This document shows, piece after piece, positions 43,924-53,053 of a stretch of DNA of 64,000 bases. Under the pieces are notes generated by a model. The model saw only the letters and a program-made list of their open reading frames with translations. It was not told the DNA's origin and did not search any database. The DNA is from Brevibacterium sp. RIT 803. GTDB lineage: Bacteria; Actinomycetota; Actinomycetes; Actinomycetales; Brevibacteriaceae. Position 1 is the first letter of the stretch. The number at the start of each line of letters is the position of its first letter. The position numbers were made by a program, and so were the translations under genes. Where the stretch lies: positions 490,619 to 554,618 of the forward strand of contig NZ_JAFEMW010000004.1 in NCBI RefSeq assembly GCF_016892625.1. The letters run 5' to 3'.

Positions 43924-45420
43924 ATGCATTATTGGAACGGCACCTATCACGAAGGCAGCGGTGACAGCTTCAGCCTCATCAACCCCGCCACCGGTGAGAC
44001 GATCGGTGAGTACGCGCTCGCCAACGCCGAGGATGTCAATGAAGCCGTCGCCTCGGCGAAGGCCGCCTATCCCGCCTTCAAAGCACTCACCCCTGGCGAG
44101 CGCGCGGAGCTGATGCTCGGCCTCGCCACCCAGCTCGAGGCTCGCGCCGACGAACTCGCCGAACTCGAGTCGCAGCAGACAGGCAAGTCCATCCGCCTGG
44201 CCAAGGAATTCGATGTGCCCGGCTCAATCGACAACGCGAAGTTCTTCGCCGGGGCCGCCCGGCAGCTCACCGGTTTGGCCGCCGGCACCTATTGGGAGAA
44301 GTCGACGTCGATGACCAGGCGCGAACCCCTCGGCGTGGTCGGCTCCATCGCCCCGTGGAACTACCCGCTGCAGATGGCCGCATGGAAGATCTTCCCCGCC
44401 GTCGCAGCCGGCAACACGATCGTGCTCAAGACCTCGGAGATGACTCCCGGAACCTCACTCATCCTCGCCGAGGCTGCCACCGCCGCCGGCTTCGCCCCCG
44501 GTGTCATCAACGTCATCGCCGGTGATGGGCTCGAGGCCGGCGAAGCACTCATCACCCACCCCGATGTCGTCATGTCCTCGTTCACAGGATCGACGAAGGT
44601 GGGCCGACGCATCATGGAACTCGCCGCGGCGAAGGGCTCTCGCGTCCACCTCGAACTCGGCGGCAAGGCCCCGTTCGTCGTCTTCGACGATGCCGACATC
44701 GAAGCCGCCGCCCGCGGTGCCGTGGCCGGGTCGCTCATCAACTCCGGCCAGGACTGCACCGCGGCGACCAGGGCCATCGTCGCCCGCGAACACTTCGAAG
44801 CCTTCACAACCCGCGTCACCGAACTCATGGACGGCGTCCGCGTGGGCAACCCGTCGAACCCTGCCACGGACATGGGCTCCCTCATCTCGCTGACCCACCG
44901 CTCACGTGTCGCCGACATGGTCGACCGCGCCCGCACCGCCGGGGCCACGATCCACTGCGGCGGCGAGATTCCGACGACGAACCACCTCGGCGAGTCTCTG
45001 CCCGGGGACACCGACTCAACGGCGTACTACGCACCCACCCTCATCAGCGGAATCGACACCGACGCCGAGGTGTGGCGGGAGGAGATCTTCGGCCCCGTCC
45101 TCGTCGCGATCGCCTTCGACACCGATGACGAGGCCATCGAACTGGCCAACGACACCCCCTACGGGTTGGCGGCGAGCGCCTGGACGACGACCACGAACCG
45201 GACGCTGCGTGCCGCGGCCGACATCGAAGCCGGATGCGTGTGGATCAACGAGCACATCCCGATCGTCTCCGACATGCCTCACGGCGGATACAAGGCCTCC
45301 GGATTCGGAAAGGACATGAGCCAGTACTCGTTCGATGAGTACACGCAGGTCAAGCACGTCTTCATCGACCAACACGAGGATCCGCACCACGAATGGCAGG
45401 ACACCATCTTCACGTCCTGA
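43924..45420 (+). CDS. Gamma-aminobutyraldehyde/betaine aldehyde dehydrogenase
   Basis: A 498-residue NAD-dependent aldehyde dehydrogenase with APWNYPLQM, ELGGKAPFVVFDDAD (general-base Glu) and SGQDCTAATR (nucleophilic Cys). ELGGKAPFVVFDDAD together with SGQDCTAA is typical of the amino-aldehyde (PatD/PuuC-like) group. It lies upstream of the amidohydrolase, polyamine ABC transporter and FAD oxidase genes on the same strand, so it probably oxidises the amino-aldehyde made by that oxidase. A weak hairpin (45445-45478) separates it from the amidohydrolase, so the operon link is partial. Confidence 0.88.
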   Translation: MHYWNGTYHEGSGDSFSLINPATGETIGEYALANAEDVNEAVASAKAAYPAFKALTPGERAELMLGLATQLEARADELAELESQQTGKSIRLAKEFDVPGSIDNAKFFAGAARQLTGLAAGTYWEKSTSMTRREPLGVVGSIAPWNYPLQMAAWKIFPAVAAGNTIVLKTSEMTPGTSLILAEAATAAGFAPGVINVIAGDGLEAGEALITHPDVVMSSFTGSTKVGRRIMELAAAKGSRVHLELGGKAPFVVFDDADIEAAARGAVAGSLINSGQDCTAATRAIVAREHFEAFTTRVTELMDGVRVGNPSNPATDMGSLISLTHRSRVADMVDRARTAGATIHCGGEIPTTNHLGESLPGDTDSTAYYAPTLISGIDTDAEVWREEIFGPVLVAIAFDTDDEAIELANDTPYGLAASAWTTTTNRTLRAAADIEAGCVWINEHIPIVSDMPHGGYKASGFGKDMSQYSFDEYTQVKHVFIDQHEDPHHEWQDTIFTS

Positions 45421-45444
45421 CATTCTGCCGCGGGCTGCCGGTCA

Positions 45445-45478
45445 CGGGCTCGGGCACGAACGGATAACAGCGAGCCCG
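45445..45478 (+). terminator. Possible weak terminator after aldehyde dehydrogenase
   Basis: CGGGCTCG pairs with CGAGCCCG (8 bp, 18-base loop), 25 bases past the stop. There is no T-run, so read-through into the amidohydrolase operon is plausible. Confidence 0.4.
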
Positions 45479-45576
45479 AACCCTGTGGCCCGATGCCCCG
45501 GTGGACATACAATGACATCCTGCCAAGTGCGTCCAGCGCGCTCGGCCTCACCTTCGACAAGGAAGTCGGGAGGAAC

Positions 45577-47184
45577 ATGAACCTCGACGTTCTCGACGTC
45601 AGCATCTTCGACGGACACTCGGTCCTGCCTGCGAACCGCATCAGCATCCGCGAGGGAATCATCACCGAGATCGGCACCGGAGCGGCCGCGGACCCTTCCG
45701 AACGCACCATCACGGCCACGGGAAAGCTGATCACACCCGGATTCGTCGACGCCCATGTGCACACCACCTTCGGCGGACAGGAGTCCCTGGCCTGCGATCT
45801 CAGCGAAGCACAGGGCCTCGAGGCCTCGCTTGAGGCGATTCGCGACTATGTGACCGCGACAGACGACAGTTGGGTCACCGGCGGCGGCTGGTCGATGGCC
45901 GACTTCCCCGGGGGTGCACCGACCGCTGTGATCCTCGACGAGCTGAGCCCGGACCGGCCCGTCATCCTGCTCAGCGCGGACCATCACTCGGCGTGGGTGA
46001 ACACGCGGGCCATGGATCTCGCCGGTCTCGATGCCTCCACACCCACCCCGCCCGATGGCGTCATCGAGAAGGACGAAGCGGGGGCACCGACCGGGTGCCT
46101 GCACGAATCGGCCATGGATCTCGTCTCCGTCCATGTCCCGGCCGCCACCGACGCCGACATCCGCGCCGGACTCCTCGCCGGACAGTCCTCCCTCCATGCG
46201 TTCGGCGTCACCGCCTGGATGGACGCCATCGTCGGCGACTACTCCGGCCACCGCTCCCCCTTCGACGCCTACATCGAAGCAGAGGACACGGGCGATCTGA
46301 CCGCCGAGGTTGTCGGTAGCCTGTGGTGGCCCCGTGACGTCGACGACATCGATGCCCAGGTCGCAGCCCTGCTCGAACAGCGGCGAACTCACGGGGCCTT
46401 CCGCACCACCTCGGTGAAGTTCATGCTCGACGGCATCGTCGAATCCCGGACCGCCGCGATGAGTGCCGAATACAGCTGCGCCTGCGGCGGATTCGGCACC
46501 AGCTACTTCACCCGTGAGCACCTGCACCGGGCCTTCGCCGCCCTCGACGCGGCAGGCTTCGACATCCACTGCCATGCGATCGGTGATGCGGCGAACAAGG
46601 CGGCCCTCGACGCCTTCGAAGCCATCGGGAACAGCGTTCGCCGACACCACATCGCCCACGTTCAGGTCGTCGATCCCGTCGACATCGGCCGATTCGCTCA
46701 ACTCGGAATCACCGCGAACCTGCAGGCGCTGTGGGCCTGCCACGACCAGCAGCTGCTCGACCTCAACCTCCCCTACCTCGGGACCGAACGCTCCCGCTGG
46801 CTCTATCCGTTCAAGTCCTTCGCCGATGCCGGCACACACTTGGCGATGGGGTCGGATTGGCCGGTCTCGACGCCGAACCCGTGGGAGGCCATCCACGTGG
46901 CAGTCAACCGCTCACATCCCGACGCCGGCGACCCGGCTCCGCTGCTGCCCGAGCAGGCCATCGACCTGTCGACGGCGCTGCGAGCCTACACGTCGGGTTC
47001 CGCGCATCTGCTGCGCTCGGAAGCCAACGGATCGATCCGCACCGGCCAGATCGCGAACCTCGCGCTGGCCAGCGTCGACCCCTTCACCCTCGACCCCGGC
47101 AGGCTCGCCTGGGTGCACAACGAAATGACGATCGCAGGCGGCCGCATCGTCCACGACGCCATCGCCGCTGAAAGGCAATCATGA
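45577..47184 (+). CDS. YtcJ-type metal-dependent amidohydrolase
   Basis: A 535-residue amidohydrolase-3 family protein. GFVDAHVHT is the N-terminal metal HxH after the beta-sandwich; HCHAIGD and HHIAHVQ give further metal His residues; MGSDWPVSTPNP holds the catalytic Asp. The start is ATG 45577, six bases past GGGAGG, rejecting 28 upstream codons. It would hydrolyse an amide such as an N-acyl or formyl amine. It is the first gene of the pot operon, overlapping potA by four bases, so its substrate may be an acylated polyamine carried by that transporter. That is inference. Confidence 0.85.
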   Translation: MNLDVLDVSIFDGHSVLPANRISIREGIITEIGTGAAADPSERTITATGKLITPGFVDAHVHTTFGGQESLACDLSEAQGLEASLEAIRDYVTATDDSWVTGGGWSMADFPGGAPTAVILDELSPDRPVILLSADHHSAWVNTRAMDLAGLDASTPTPPDGVIEKDEAGAPTGCLHESAMDLVSVHVPAATDADIRAGLLAGQSSLHAFGVTAWMDAIVGDYSGHRSPFDAYIEAEDTGDLTAEVVGSLWWPRDVDDIDAQVAALLEQRRTHGAFRTTSVKFMLDGIVESRTAAMSAEYSCACGGFGTSYFTREHLHRAFAALDAAGFDIHCHAIGDAANKAALDAFEAIGNSVRRHHIAHVQVVDPVDIGRFAQLGITANLQALWACHDQQLLDLNLPYLGTERSRWLYPFKSFADAGTHLAMGSDWPVSTPNPWEAIHVAVNRSHPDAGDPAPLLPEQAIDLSTALRAYTSGSAHLLRSEANGSIRTGQIANLALASVDPFTLDPGRLAWVHNEMTIAGGRIVHDAIAAERQS

Positions 47185-48341
47185 CCACGACAGCCACTCC
47201 CGATGCACCGACGCCCACACAGCTTCAGCACTTGGAAGTCCAAGGGGTGAAGAAGGTCTTCGGCAACAACACCGCGATCGAAAGGCTCGATCTGTCGGTG
47301 CGCAAGGGCGAGTTCCTCTCACTGCTGGGGCCCTCCGGCTGCGGCAAGACGACCCTGCTGCGCATGATCGCCGGTTTCGAAGCCCCCACCGACGGCGCGA
47401 TCCTGCTCTCGGGCCAGGACATCGTCAGCCTCCCGCCGCACCGCCGGCCGGTCAATACGGTGTTCCAGTCCTATCTGCTCTTCCCGCATATGAACATCGC
47501 CGACAACATCGCCTACGGCCTCAAACAGTCCAAGACTCCGAAGTCGGAGATCGCGGAGAGGGTCCGTGAGGTTCTCGCCCTGGTCCAGATGGAGGACTTC
47601 GCCGGGCGCAAACCCGAACAGCTCTCCGGCGGTCAGCAGCAGCGCATCGCGCTGGCCCGCGCCCTGGTCAACCGTCCGCAGGTCCTTCTCCTCGACGAAC
47701 CGATGTCAGCTCTGGACCGGAAGCTGCGTGAGGAGATGCAGCTCGAGCTCAAACGCCTCCACACCCGCCTGGACACGACCTTCGTCTTCGTCACCCACGA
47801 TCAGGACGAGGCGCTGGCGATGAGCGACCGGATCGTCGTCATGTACAACGGCGTGATCCAGCAGATCGGCTCCGGCGAAGACATCTACGCCAATCCAGTC
47901 AACGGCTTCGTGGCCGGCTTCATCGGCAAACAGAACTTCGTCCCCGCCGAGGTGACCGACATCAACGGTTCCACCGCGACGCTGAGAACGGCGAACGCAG
48001 TCATGGAGACGCCCACCCTCGACATCCGACCCGCCTCGGCGTCAGGGACGGCTTCGACGCTGAGCGTCGGAGACAAGGTGCGCGCTGCCATTCGTCCCGA
48101 GCGCATGCGCGTCGCCCCTGCCGGGACCGATGGCTTGGCCGCGAACTCCGCTCGTGGTCGGATCCTGTCGGTGTCATTTCTCGGCGACGTCATCCAGTAC
48201 ATGCTTGTGGCCGGGGACAACGATGAGCTCCTGGCTCGGGTGCCGGCCGCCGGCAACGACGTGCTTGCCGCCGACGCCGAGGTGGATCTGAGTTGGAATG
48301 CCGACGACGTGGCCGTCTATGACTATGAGAGCGGTGTCTGA
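47181..48341 (+). CDS. potA: Polyamine ABC transporter ATP-binding protein
   Basis: A 386-residue ABC ATPase. GPSGCGKTT is Walker A, LSGGQQQR the signature, LLLDEPMSALD Walker B and THDQDEA the H-loop. A C-terminal TOBE domain (about 255-385), common in spermidine/putrescine PotA, senses or regulates. ATG 47181 lies in the ATGA shared with the amidohydrolase stop. It powers the PotB-PotC permease at the inner face of the membrane. Confidence 0.92.
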   Translation: MTTTATPDAPTPTQLQHLEVQGVKKVFGNNTAIERLDLSVRKGEFLSLLGPSGCGKTTLLRMIAGFEAPTDGAILLSGQDIVSLPPHRRPVNTVFQSYLLFPHMNIADNIAYGLKQSKTPKSEIAERVREVLALVQMEDFAGRKPEQLSGGQQQRIALARALVNRPQVLLLDEPMSALDRKLREEMQLELKRLHTRLDTTFVFVTHDQDEALAMSDRIVVMYNGVIQQIGSGEDIYANPVNGFVAGFIGKQNFVPAEVTDINGSTATLRTANAVMETPTLDIRPASASGTASTLSVGDKVRAAIRPERMRVAPAGTDGLAANSARGRILSVSFLGDVIQYMLVAGDNDELLARVPAAGNDVLAADAEVDLSWNADDVAVYDYESGV

Positions 48342-48342
48342 G

Positions 48343-49506
48343 ATGGCGGGCAGGATCCCCGATGTGCATTTCCTGGCGCCCCGGGCCGCCTCGACGAGGC
48401 TGAGCAGGCGAGCGCTCCTAGCCGGGTTCGGTGTCGTCGGTCTGGGCGCTCTGAGCGCCTGTGGCCGCAACACGACGATGGCCGCTTCACCTCCCACGGA
48501 CGGTGAGCTCGAGTCGAAGCTCAACCTCTACTCCTGGGGCGACTACGACAACCCTGAACTCATCGAAGCATTCAAAGCGAAGAACGACGTGCTCGTCCAA
48601 GTCGACTCCTACGGGTCGAACGAGGAGCTCATCGCGAAGCTCTCCACCTCGCGCGGAACCTCGGGCTATGACGTGGTGGTGCCGACGGGATCGAACATTC
48701 CGCAGATGCTCAAACATGATCTGCTCCAGGAGCTCGACCTCGATCTCATCCCGAACTTCACACACATGGACCCGAACTTCACACACCAGTACTTCGATCC
48801 CGACAACACGTATTCGATCTGCAAGGCATGGGGGACCACGGGCTTCGTCTACAACACGAAGAAGATCACTCACGAGATGACGAGTTGGCAGGACTTCATC
48901 GACACCGCACAGAAGGAGGCGGCCGGGACCACCTCGCTGCTCGAGGACCCGTGGGAAGTCTCAGCCATCGCCCTGGCGGCTCTGGGCTACAGCCTCAACA
49001 CCCAGGACGAGAAAGAACTCGAGGAGGCACGCAGCATCGTCCTCGACAAGCTCGCACCGAACACGAAAGCCTATATCGGCAATGTCGCCACGGGCATGAT
49101 CCAGGGCAGCTTCACCTTGCTGCAGGCCTTCAACGGCGATGCCCGACAGGGACTGTCCGAGGCAGCCGATCCGGAGAACTGGAAGTTCGTGTTCCCGACT
49201 CCCTCGGCGAATCTGTGGATGGACTGCTGGGCCATCGCCACCGGCGCTCAGCATCCCGACTCCGCCCATGCCTTCATCAATCAGATGATCTCTCCCGAGA
49301 CCGCGGTCGAACAGCTCGACTACATCGGCTACCCGATCGGTACGAAGGGCCTGGCGGAACAGGCGAAGAAGGCCGATCTCGACGAGCAGGACCTCATCTT
49401 CCCAGCTCAGAAGGTCCTCGACCGTCTTGAACCCAGCAAGCAGACCCCGGCCGATCAGATCCGCACGAAGATCTACGCCGATGCGCAGGCAAGGAGCGGA
49501 GCATGA
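48343..49506 (+). CDS. potD: Polyamine-binding lipoprotein of the ABC transporter
   Basis: A 387-residue extracellular solute-binding protein (PotD family). The N terminus has a twin-arginine motif (SRRALLAGFG) and a lipobox LSAC at about residue 38, so it should be a Tat-exported lipoprotein. The mature part has LNLYSWGDYDNPELIEAF, the usual PotD start, and a conserved WMDCWAIATGA in the C-terminal lobe. ATG 48343 begins one base after the potA stop; ATG 48325 is an alternative that adds six residues. PotD normally sits after the permeases; here the order is A-D-B-C. Confidence 0.9.
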   Translation: MAGRIPDVHFLAPRAASTRLSRRALLAGFGVVGLGALSACGRNTTMAASPPTDGELESKLNLYSWGDYDNPELIEAFKAKNDVLVQVDSYGSNEELIAKLSTSRGTSGYDVVVPTGSNIPQMLKHDLLQELDLDLIPNFTHMDPNFTHQYFDPDNTYSICKAWGTTGFVYNTKKITHEMTSWQDFIDTAQKEAAGTTSLLEDPWEVSAIALAALGYSLNTQDEKELEEARSIVLDKLAPNTKAYIGNVATGMIQGSFTLLQAFNGDARQGLSEAADPENWKFVFPTPSANLWMDCWAIATGAQHPDSAHAFINQMISPETAVEQLDYIGYPIGTKGLAEQAKKADLDEQDLIFPAQKVLDRLEPSKQTPADQIRTKIYADAQARSGA

Positions 49507-50447
49507 GCACGCACGCAGCCAAATCAACGCCCGCGAAGAAGCCAGGAGGCATGTCCGCGAGGTTCTTCGGCGCCTCGGCCATGTCGTTCCCAACCTGGGC
49601 GTATGCGCTGTTCTTCTTCATCATTCCCGTGGCGCTGGTCATCTTCTACAGCTTCGGCTACAAACCCGACGAGTTCACGGCTGTGGCCACCGATCGTCTC
49701 TCCTTCGACCGGTATCCCGAGGCCATGTCGGCCAGCTTCGTGTCGACGTTCTTCGCGACCCTGCGGATCTCCATCGTCGGCACTATCCTGTGTCTGATCA
49801 TCTCCCTGCCCTTCGCCTACTGGTTGGCCATCAAGGTGTCGCCGGCCCGCAGATCCTTGGCGCTGGCCCTGGTCATGGTTCCGTTCTGGACGAACTTCCT
49901 CGTCCGCACCCTGGGGTGGCAGATCATGCTCTCCCCCGATGGATTCCTCTCGAAGTGGATGCAGGGCCTGGGAATGCTCGACGGACCGCTCGACATCCTC
50001 TACACGCGATCGGCGGTCCAGATCGGCGTCGTCTACAACTATCTGCCGCTGATGATCCTGCCGCTCTTCGTCGCCATCGATGCCTCGGGACAGAAGCTGC
50101 GCGAAGCCAGCTACGACCTCGGCGCTGGCAAGGTCACGACGTTCCTGCGGGTGACGCTGCCGATGGCGATGCCAGGAGTCGTCTCGGGCTGCCTGCTCGT
50201 GTTCATCCCACTCAACGGTGACTACGTCACGGCGACCGTCCTCGGCGGGGCCAGTGGTTCGATGATCGGGCAGCTCATCGCCAACCAATTCAACACGGCC
50301 CAGAACTGGGCGGTCGGCGCGGCCATGGCGGTGATCTTGATCCTCGCGACTCTGGCGGTCGTCGGGGTCGGATTCGGCCTGCTCAAACTGGGGCAGACAA
50401 TCGCGGCCAGACTGAACAGTGTGCCGCTGAAAGATGGGAGGGCCTGA
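49503..50447 (+). CDS. potB: Polyamine ABC transporter permease B
   Basis: A 314-residue membrane protein with six helices, first at about 30-52 (MSFPTWAYALFFFIIPVALV). The EAA loop reads REASYDLGAGKVTTFLRVTLP, the contact to PotA. It overlaps the potD stop by four bases (ATGA). Spermidine/putrescine PotB-like by operon context. Confidence 0.9.
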   Translation: MSTHAAKSTPAKKPGGMSARFFGASAMSFPTWAYALFFFIIPVALVIFYSFGYKPDEFTAVATDRLSFDRYPEAMSASFVSTFFATLRISIVGTILCLIISLPFAYWLAIKVSPARRSLALALVMVPFWTNFLVRTLGWQIMLSPDGFLSKWMQGLGMLDGPLDILYTRSAVQIGVVYNYLPLMILPLFVAIDASGQKLREASYDLGAGKVTTFLRVTLPMAMPGVVSGCLLVFIPLNGDYVTATVLGGASGSMIGQLIANQFNTAQNWAVGAAMAVILILATLAVVGVGFGLLKLGQTIAARLNSVPLKDGRA

Positions 50448-50451
50448 GAAG

Positions 50452-51315
50452 ATGTCGAAGAAGAATACGTTCGCCCGCCGAACCCCGACAGACATCGGAC
50501 TCCACGTCTGGGGGATCCTGGTCTTCGCCTACCTGTTCATCCCGATCGCAGTCATCATCGCGTACTCGTTCAACACCGGCAAGGTGCTCGCGAACTTCCG
50601 CGGCTTCGGTCTCGACGCCTATGTCTCCGGGATCAACAACGACATCATCATCTCCTCGGTCGTCACGAGCCTCCAAGCCGCTGTGGGTGCCGCACTCGTC
50701 TCAACGATCTTCGGCACTCTCGGCGGTGTGGCTTTGGCCAGGGCACCGAAGGGCGCCTGGTGGGCGCTGGGCCTGACCGCGATTCTGGGCCTCACCCTAG
50801 TCACCCCTGAGATCGTCGACGGCATCTCGTTCCTCCCGTGGTTCGTCACCGTCGGGGTCGACTGGGGCATCACACCGCTGAACAACGGCCTGGTCAGGCT
50901 CATCATCTCCCACGCGATGTTCTCCATGGCGATCGTGACGTTCATCGTGCGCGCCCGACTGGCCGGCATCGACACCCAGCTCGAAGATGCAGCCGCGGAC
51001 CTGGGGGCGACGCCGTGGAACCGGTTCAAGGACATCACCTTGCCGATCGCGGCTCCCGGCATCCTCGCCGGTGCGCTGATGTCGTTCACGGTCAGCCTCG
51101 ACAACACGATCCTCTCGAGCTTCGTCCAGCAGCCCGGCTACACCCCGTGGCCGGTCTACATCTTCTCTGCCGTCAGGGTGGCGCTGCGTCCAGAAGTCGC
51201 GGCGATCTCAACCCTGATGTTCTTCCTCACCCTCCTGGCCTTGGCCTTCGTCGGCTTCGTATTGCGCAAGGCGGGTGGAAGTCCGACAGAGATCATCAAG
51301 ACGATGGCCGGATGA
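50452..51315 (+). CDS. potC: Polyamine ABC transporter permease C
   Basis: A 287-residue, six-helix permease. EAA loop: EDAAADLGATPWNRFKDITLP. The ATG at 50452 is four bases past the potB stop, with a GGGAGGG site inside the end of potB. It pairs with PotB to form the channel. The following gap of 164 bases contains the 21-base repeats. Confidence 0.9.
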   Translation: MSKKNTFARRTPTDIGLHVWGILVFAYLFIPIAVIIAYSFNTGKVLANFRGFGLDAYVSGINNDIIISSVVTSLQAAVGAALVSTIFGTLGGVALARAPKGAWWALGLTAILGLTLVTPEIVDGISFLPWFVTVGVDWGITPLNNGLVRLIISHAMFSMAIVTFIVRARLAGIDTQLEDAAADLGATPWNRFKDITLPIAAPGILAGALMSFTVSLDNTILSSFVQQPGYTPWPVYIFSAVRVALRPEVAAISTLMFFLTLLALAFVGFVLRKAGGSPTEIIKTMAG

Positions 51316-51399
51316 CCCCCTCACCGAAGCAGGCGGGCGGCCTCGCCGAGGTGGCTCCTGGGACTCGAGGGCTGCCACCACTGCAATGATTGCCGCAAA

Positions 51400-51465
51400 G
51401 CAGAATACGAATGCCGACAGTTGGCAGATGAATGCCGTCGGGCCGCAGACGAATGCGGTCAGACA
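51400..51465 (+). repeat. Three 21-base tandem repeats upstream of the FAD oxidase
   Basis: Units at 51400-51423 (24 bases, three-base insertion), 51424-51444 and 51445-51465, consensus GCAGAYGAATGCSGTCRG plus three variable bases. A weaker fourth copy may precede at about 51380. They end 14 bases before the start of the PuuB-like gene. Not coding. Confidence 0.7.
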
Positions 51466-51479
51466 GAAGGAGAGATGAC

Positions 51480-52901
51480 ATGGACGTCAATGCCGCACTG
51501 GCCGACGCCTCCACCGTGCCGTTCTGGCTCGATTCCGCGCAGCGCCCGGATCCCCTGCCGCCGCTGACTCACGACGTTGAGGCCGATCTCGTCATCGTCG
51601 GGGGTGGTTTCACCGGGCTGTGGACGGCACTGCAGGCAAAGGAGCGTGACCCGAAGCGCCATGTCGTCCTGGTCGAGGCCAATTCGATCGGTTGGGCCGC
51701 CTCTGGCCGCAACGGCGGGTTCTGCGCGGCCAGCCTGACCCACGGCTATGACAACGGTGAGTCCCATCTGCCGAATGAGAACGAACGCCTGGCACAGTTG
51801 GGGCGGGAGAACCTCGATGCGATCGGCGCGGCCGTGACCAGATACGGCATGGACGTCGAGTTCGAACGCACCGGTGAACTCGACGTCGCGACCGAGGACT
51901 ACCAGGTCCAGGAGCTGCGAGAAGCACATGACCCAGAGGCCGGTTTCATCTTCTACAACCAGCAAGAGCTGGCTCAGATCGTGAAGTCCCCGACCTACAA
52001 GGGCGCCCTCTGGGACTCGCGCGAGGTCGCCATGGTCAACCCTGCCAAGCTGTGCTGGGAGCTGCTGCGGGTCATCAGGGAGCTCGGCGTCGAGGTCTTC
52101 GAAGGTACGAAGGTCACGGATGTCAGTGACCGGAAGTCGACGATCCAGATCACGACTCTGGTGACTGCCCAGAGTTCGGAGGACTGCAGAGCCGCTGCCT
52201 GCAGCATCATCACAGCCGATCGCGTTGCCTTGGCCACGAACGTCTTCCCGTCGCTGCTCAAGCGAGCCAGTCTCCATACCGTCCCCGTCTACGACTATGC
52301 CCTGATGACCGAACCGCTCAGCGATGAGCAGCTGGAGTCCATCGGCTGGAGCGGACGGCAGGGCATCGGCGACTGCGCGAACCGGTTCCACTACTACCGG
52401 CTCTCGGCCGACAATCGCATCCTCTTCGGCGGATGGGACGCCGTCTACCACTACGGGAGGCAGGTGTCGTGGAAGTACGACCAGCGCCCCGAGACCTTCG
52501 AGACCCTGGCCGAGCACTTCTACGAGACCTTCCCCCAGCTGTCTGATCTGACGTTCAGCCACAAATGGGGTGGGCCGATCGACACCTGCTCGCGCTTCTT
52601 CTCCTTCTTCACCACGGCCTACGGCAAGAAGGTCGCGATGGCCGCCGGCTTCACCGGACTGGGCGTGGGCGCGTCACGATTCGCCGGTACGGTCATGCTC
52701 GACCTGCTGTCCGGGCAGGACACCGAGCTGACCCAGCTGGAGATGGTGCGCAAGCTGCCACTGCCCTTCCCGCCCGAACCGGTGGCCTGGCTGGGCATCC
52801 AGATGACGACGAATGCGATGATCAAAGCCGACAACAACGAAGGCCGACGAGGTCCGCTGCTCAAAGCTCTCGATGCTGTGGGCATGGGCTTCGACTCCTG
52901 A
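51480..52901 (+). CDS. puuB: FAD-dependent amine oxidase, PuuB-like (gamma-glutamylputrescine oxidase type)
   Basis: A 473-residue D-amino-acid-oxidase superfamily flavoprotein. IVGGGFTGLWTALQAK is the FAD loop; the SIGWAASGRNGGFCAASLTHG segment matches PuuB/glycine-oxidase relatives, and HKWGGPIDTCSRFFSF carries the C-terminal catalytic region. It should oxidise a primary amine or gamma-glutamylputrescine, giving an aldehyde, H2O2 and ammonia. The start is ATG 51480, after AAGGAG. It follows potC with the same orientation. A catalase gene elsewhere could remove the peroxide. Confidence 0.85.
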   Translation: MDVNAALADASTVPFWLDSAQRPDPLPPLTHDVEADLVIVGGGFTGLWTALQAKERDPKRHVVLVEANSIGWAASGRNGGFCAASLTHGYDNGESHLPNENERLAQLGRENLDAIGAAVTRYGMDVEFERTGELDVATEDYQVQELREAHDPEAGFIFYNQQELAQIVKSPTYKGALWDSREVAMVNPAKLCWELLRVIRELGVEVFEGTKVTDVSDRKSTIQITTLVTAQSSEDCRAAACSIITADRVALATNVFPSLLKRASLHTVPVYDYALMTEPLSDEQLESIGWSGRQGIGDCANRFHYYRLSADNRILFGGWDAVYHYGRQVSWKYDQRPETFETLAEHFYETFPQLSDLTFSHKWGGPIDTCSRFFSFFTTAYGKKVAMAAGFTGLGVGASRFAGTVMLDLLSGQDTELTQLEMVRKLPLPFPPEPVAWLGIQMTTNAMIKADNNEGRRGPLLKALDAVGMGFDS

Positions 52902-52902
52902 C

Positions 52903-52956
52903 GCAACCGGTGGCGTCCGGGCAACCGGTGGCGTCCGGGCAACCGGTGGCGTCCGC
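52903..52956 (+). repeat. Three 18-base tandem repeats after the FAD oxidase
   Basis: GCAACCGGTGGCGTCCGG repeated three times head to tail (last base C in the third copy), starting two bases after the oxidase stop. Non-coding. The central ACCGGT is palindromic. Confidence 0.9.
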
Positions 52957-52971
52957 AGCTCGGACCGAAGG

Positions 52972-53025
52972 CGGGAGTTCCTTCCGCGCTTGATAGACTT
53001 TCAGCGAGCGCGGGAGGAACTCCCG
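52972..53025 (+). promoter_or_regulatory. 19-bp hairpin in the purS leader
   Basis: CGGGAGTTCCTTCCGCGCT pairs with 53007-53025 with a single T-G wobble, around a 16-base loop that contains TAGACT, a possible -10 box. It ends 28 bases before purS. If the -10 is real, the stem arms flank the promoter and could be an operator; if transcription begins earlier, it would form an RNA stem. Confidence 0.55.
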
Positions 53026-53053
53026 AACACTTTCTTGAAGGAGCAGAACACGC

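Noticed and set aside
38296..45420. Recent duplication of aldehyde dehydrogenases
   Set aside because: The three enzymes differ in length and in residues around the active Cys and Glu, so they are old paralogues, not a recent copy.
52903..52956. Triple repeat considered as a CRISPR fragment
   Set aside because: Units are contiguous with no spacers and only 18 bases long.
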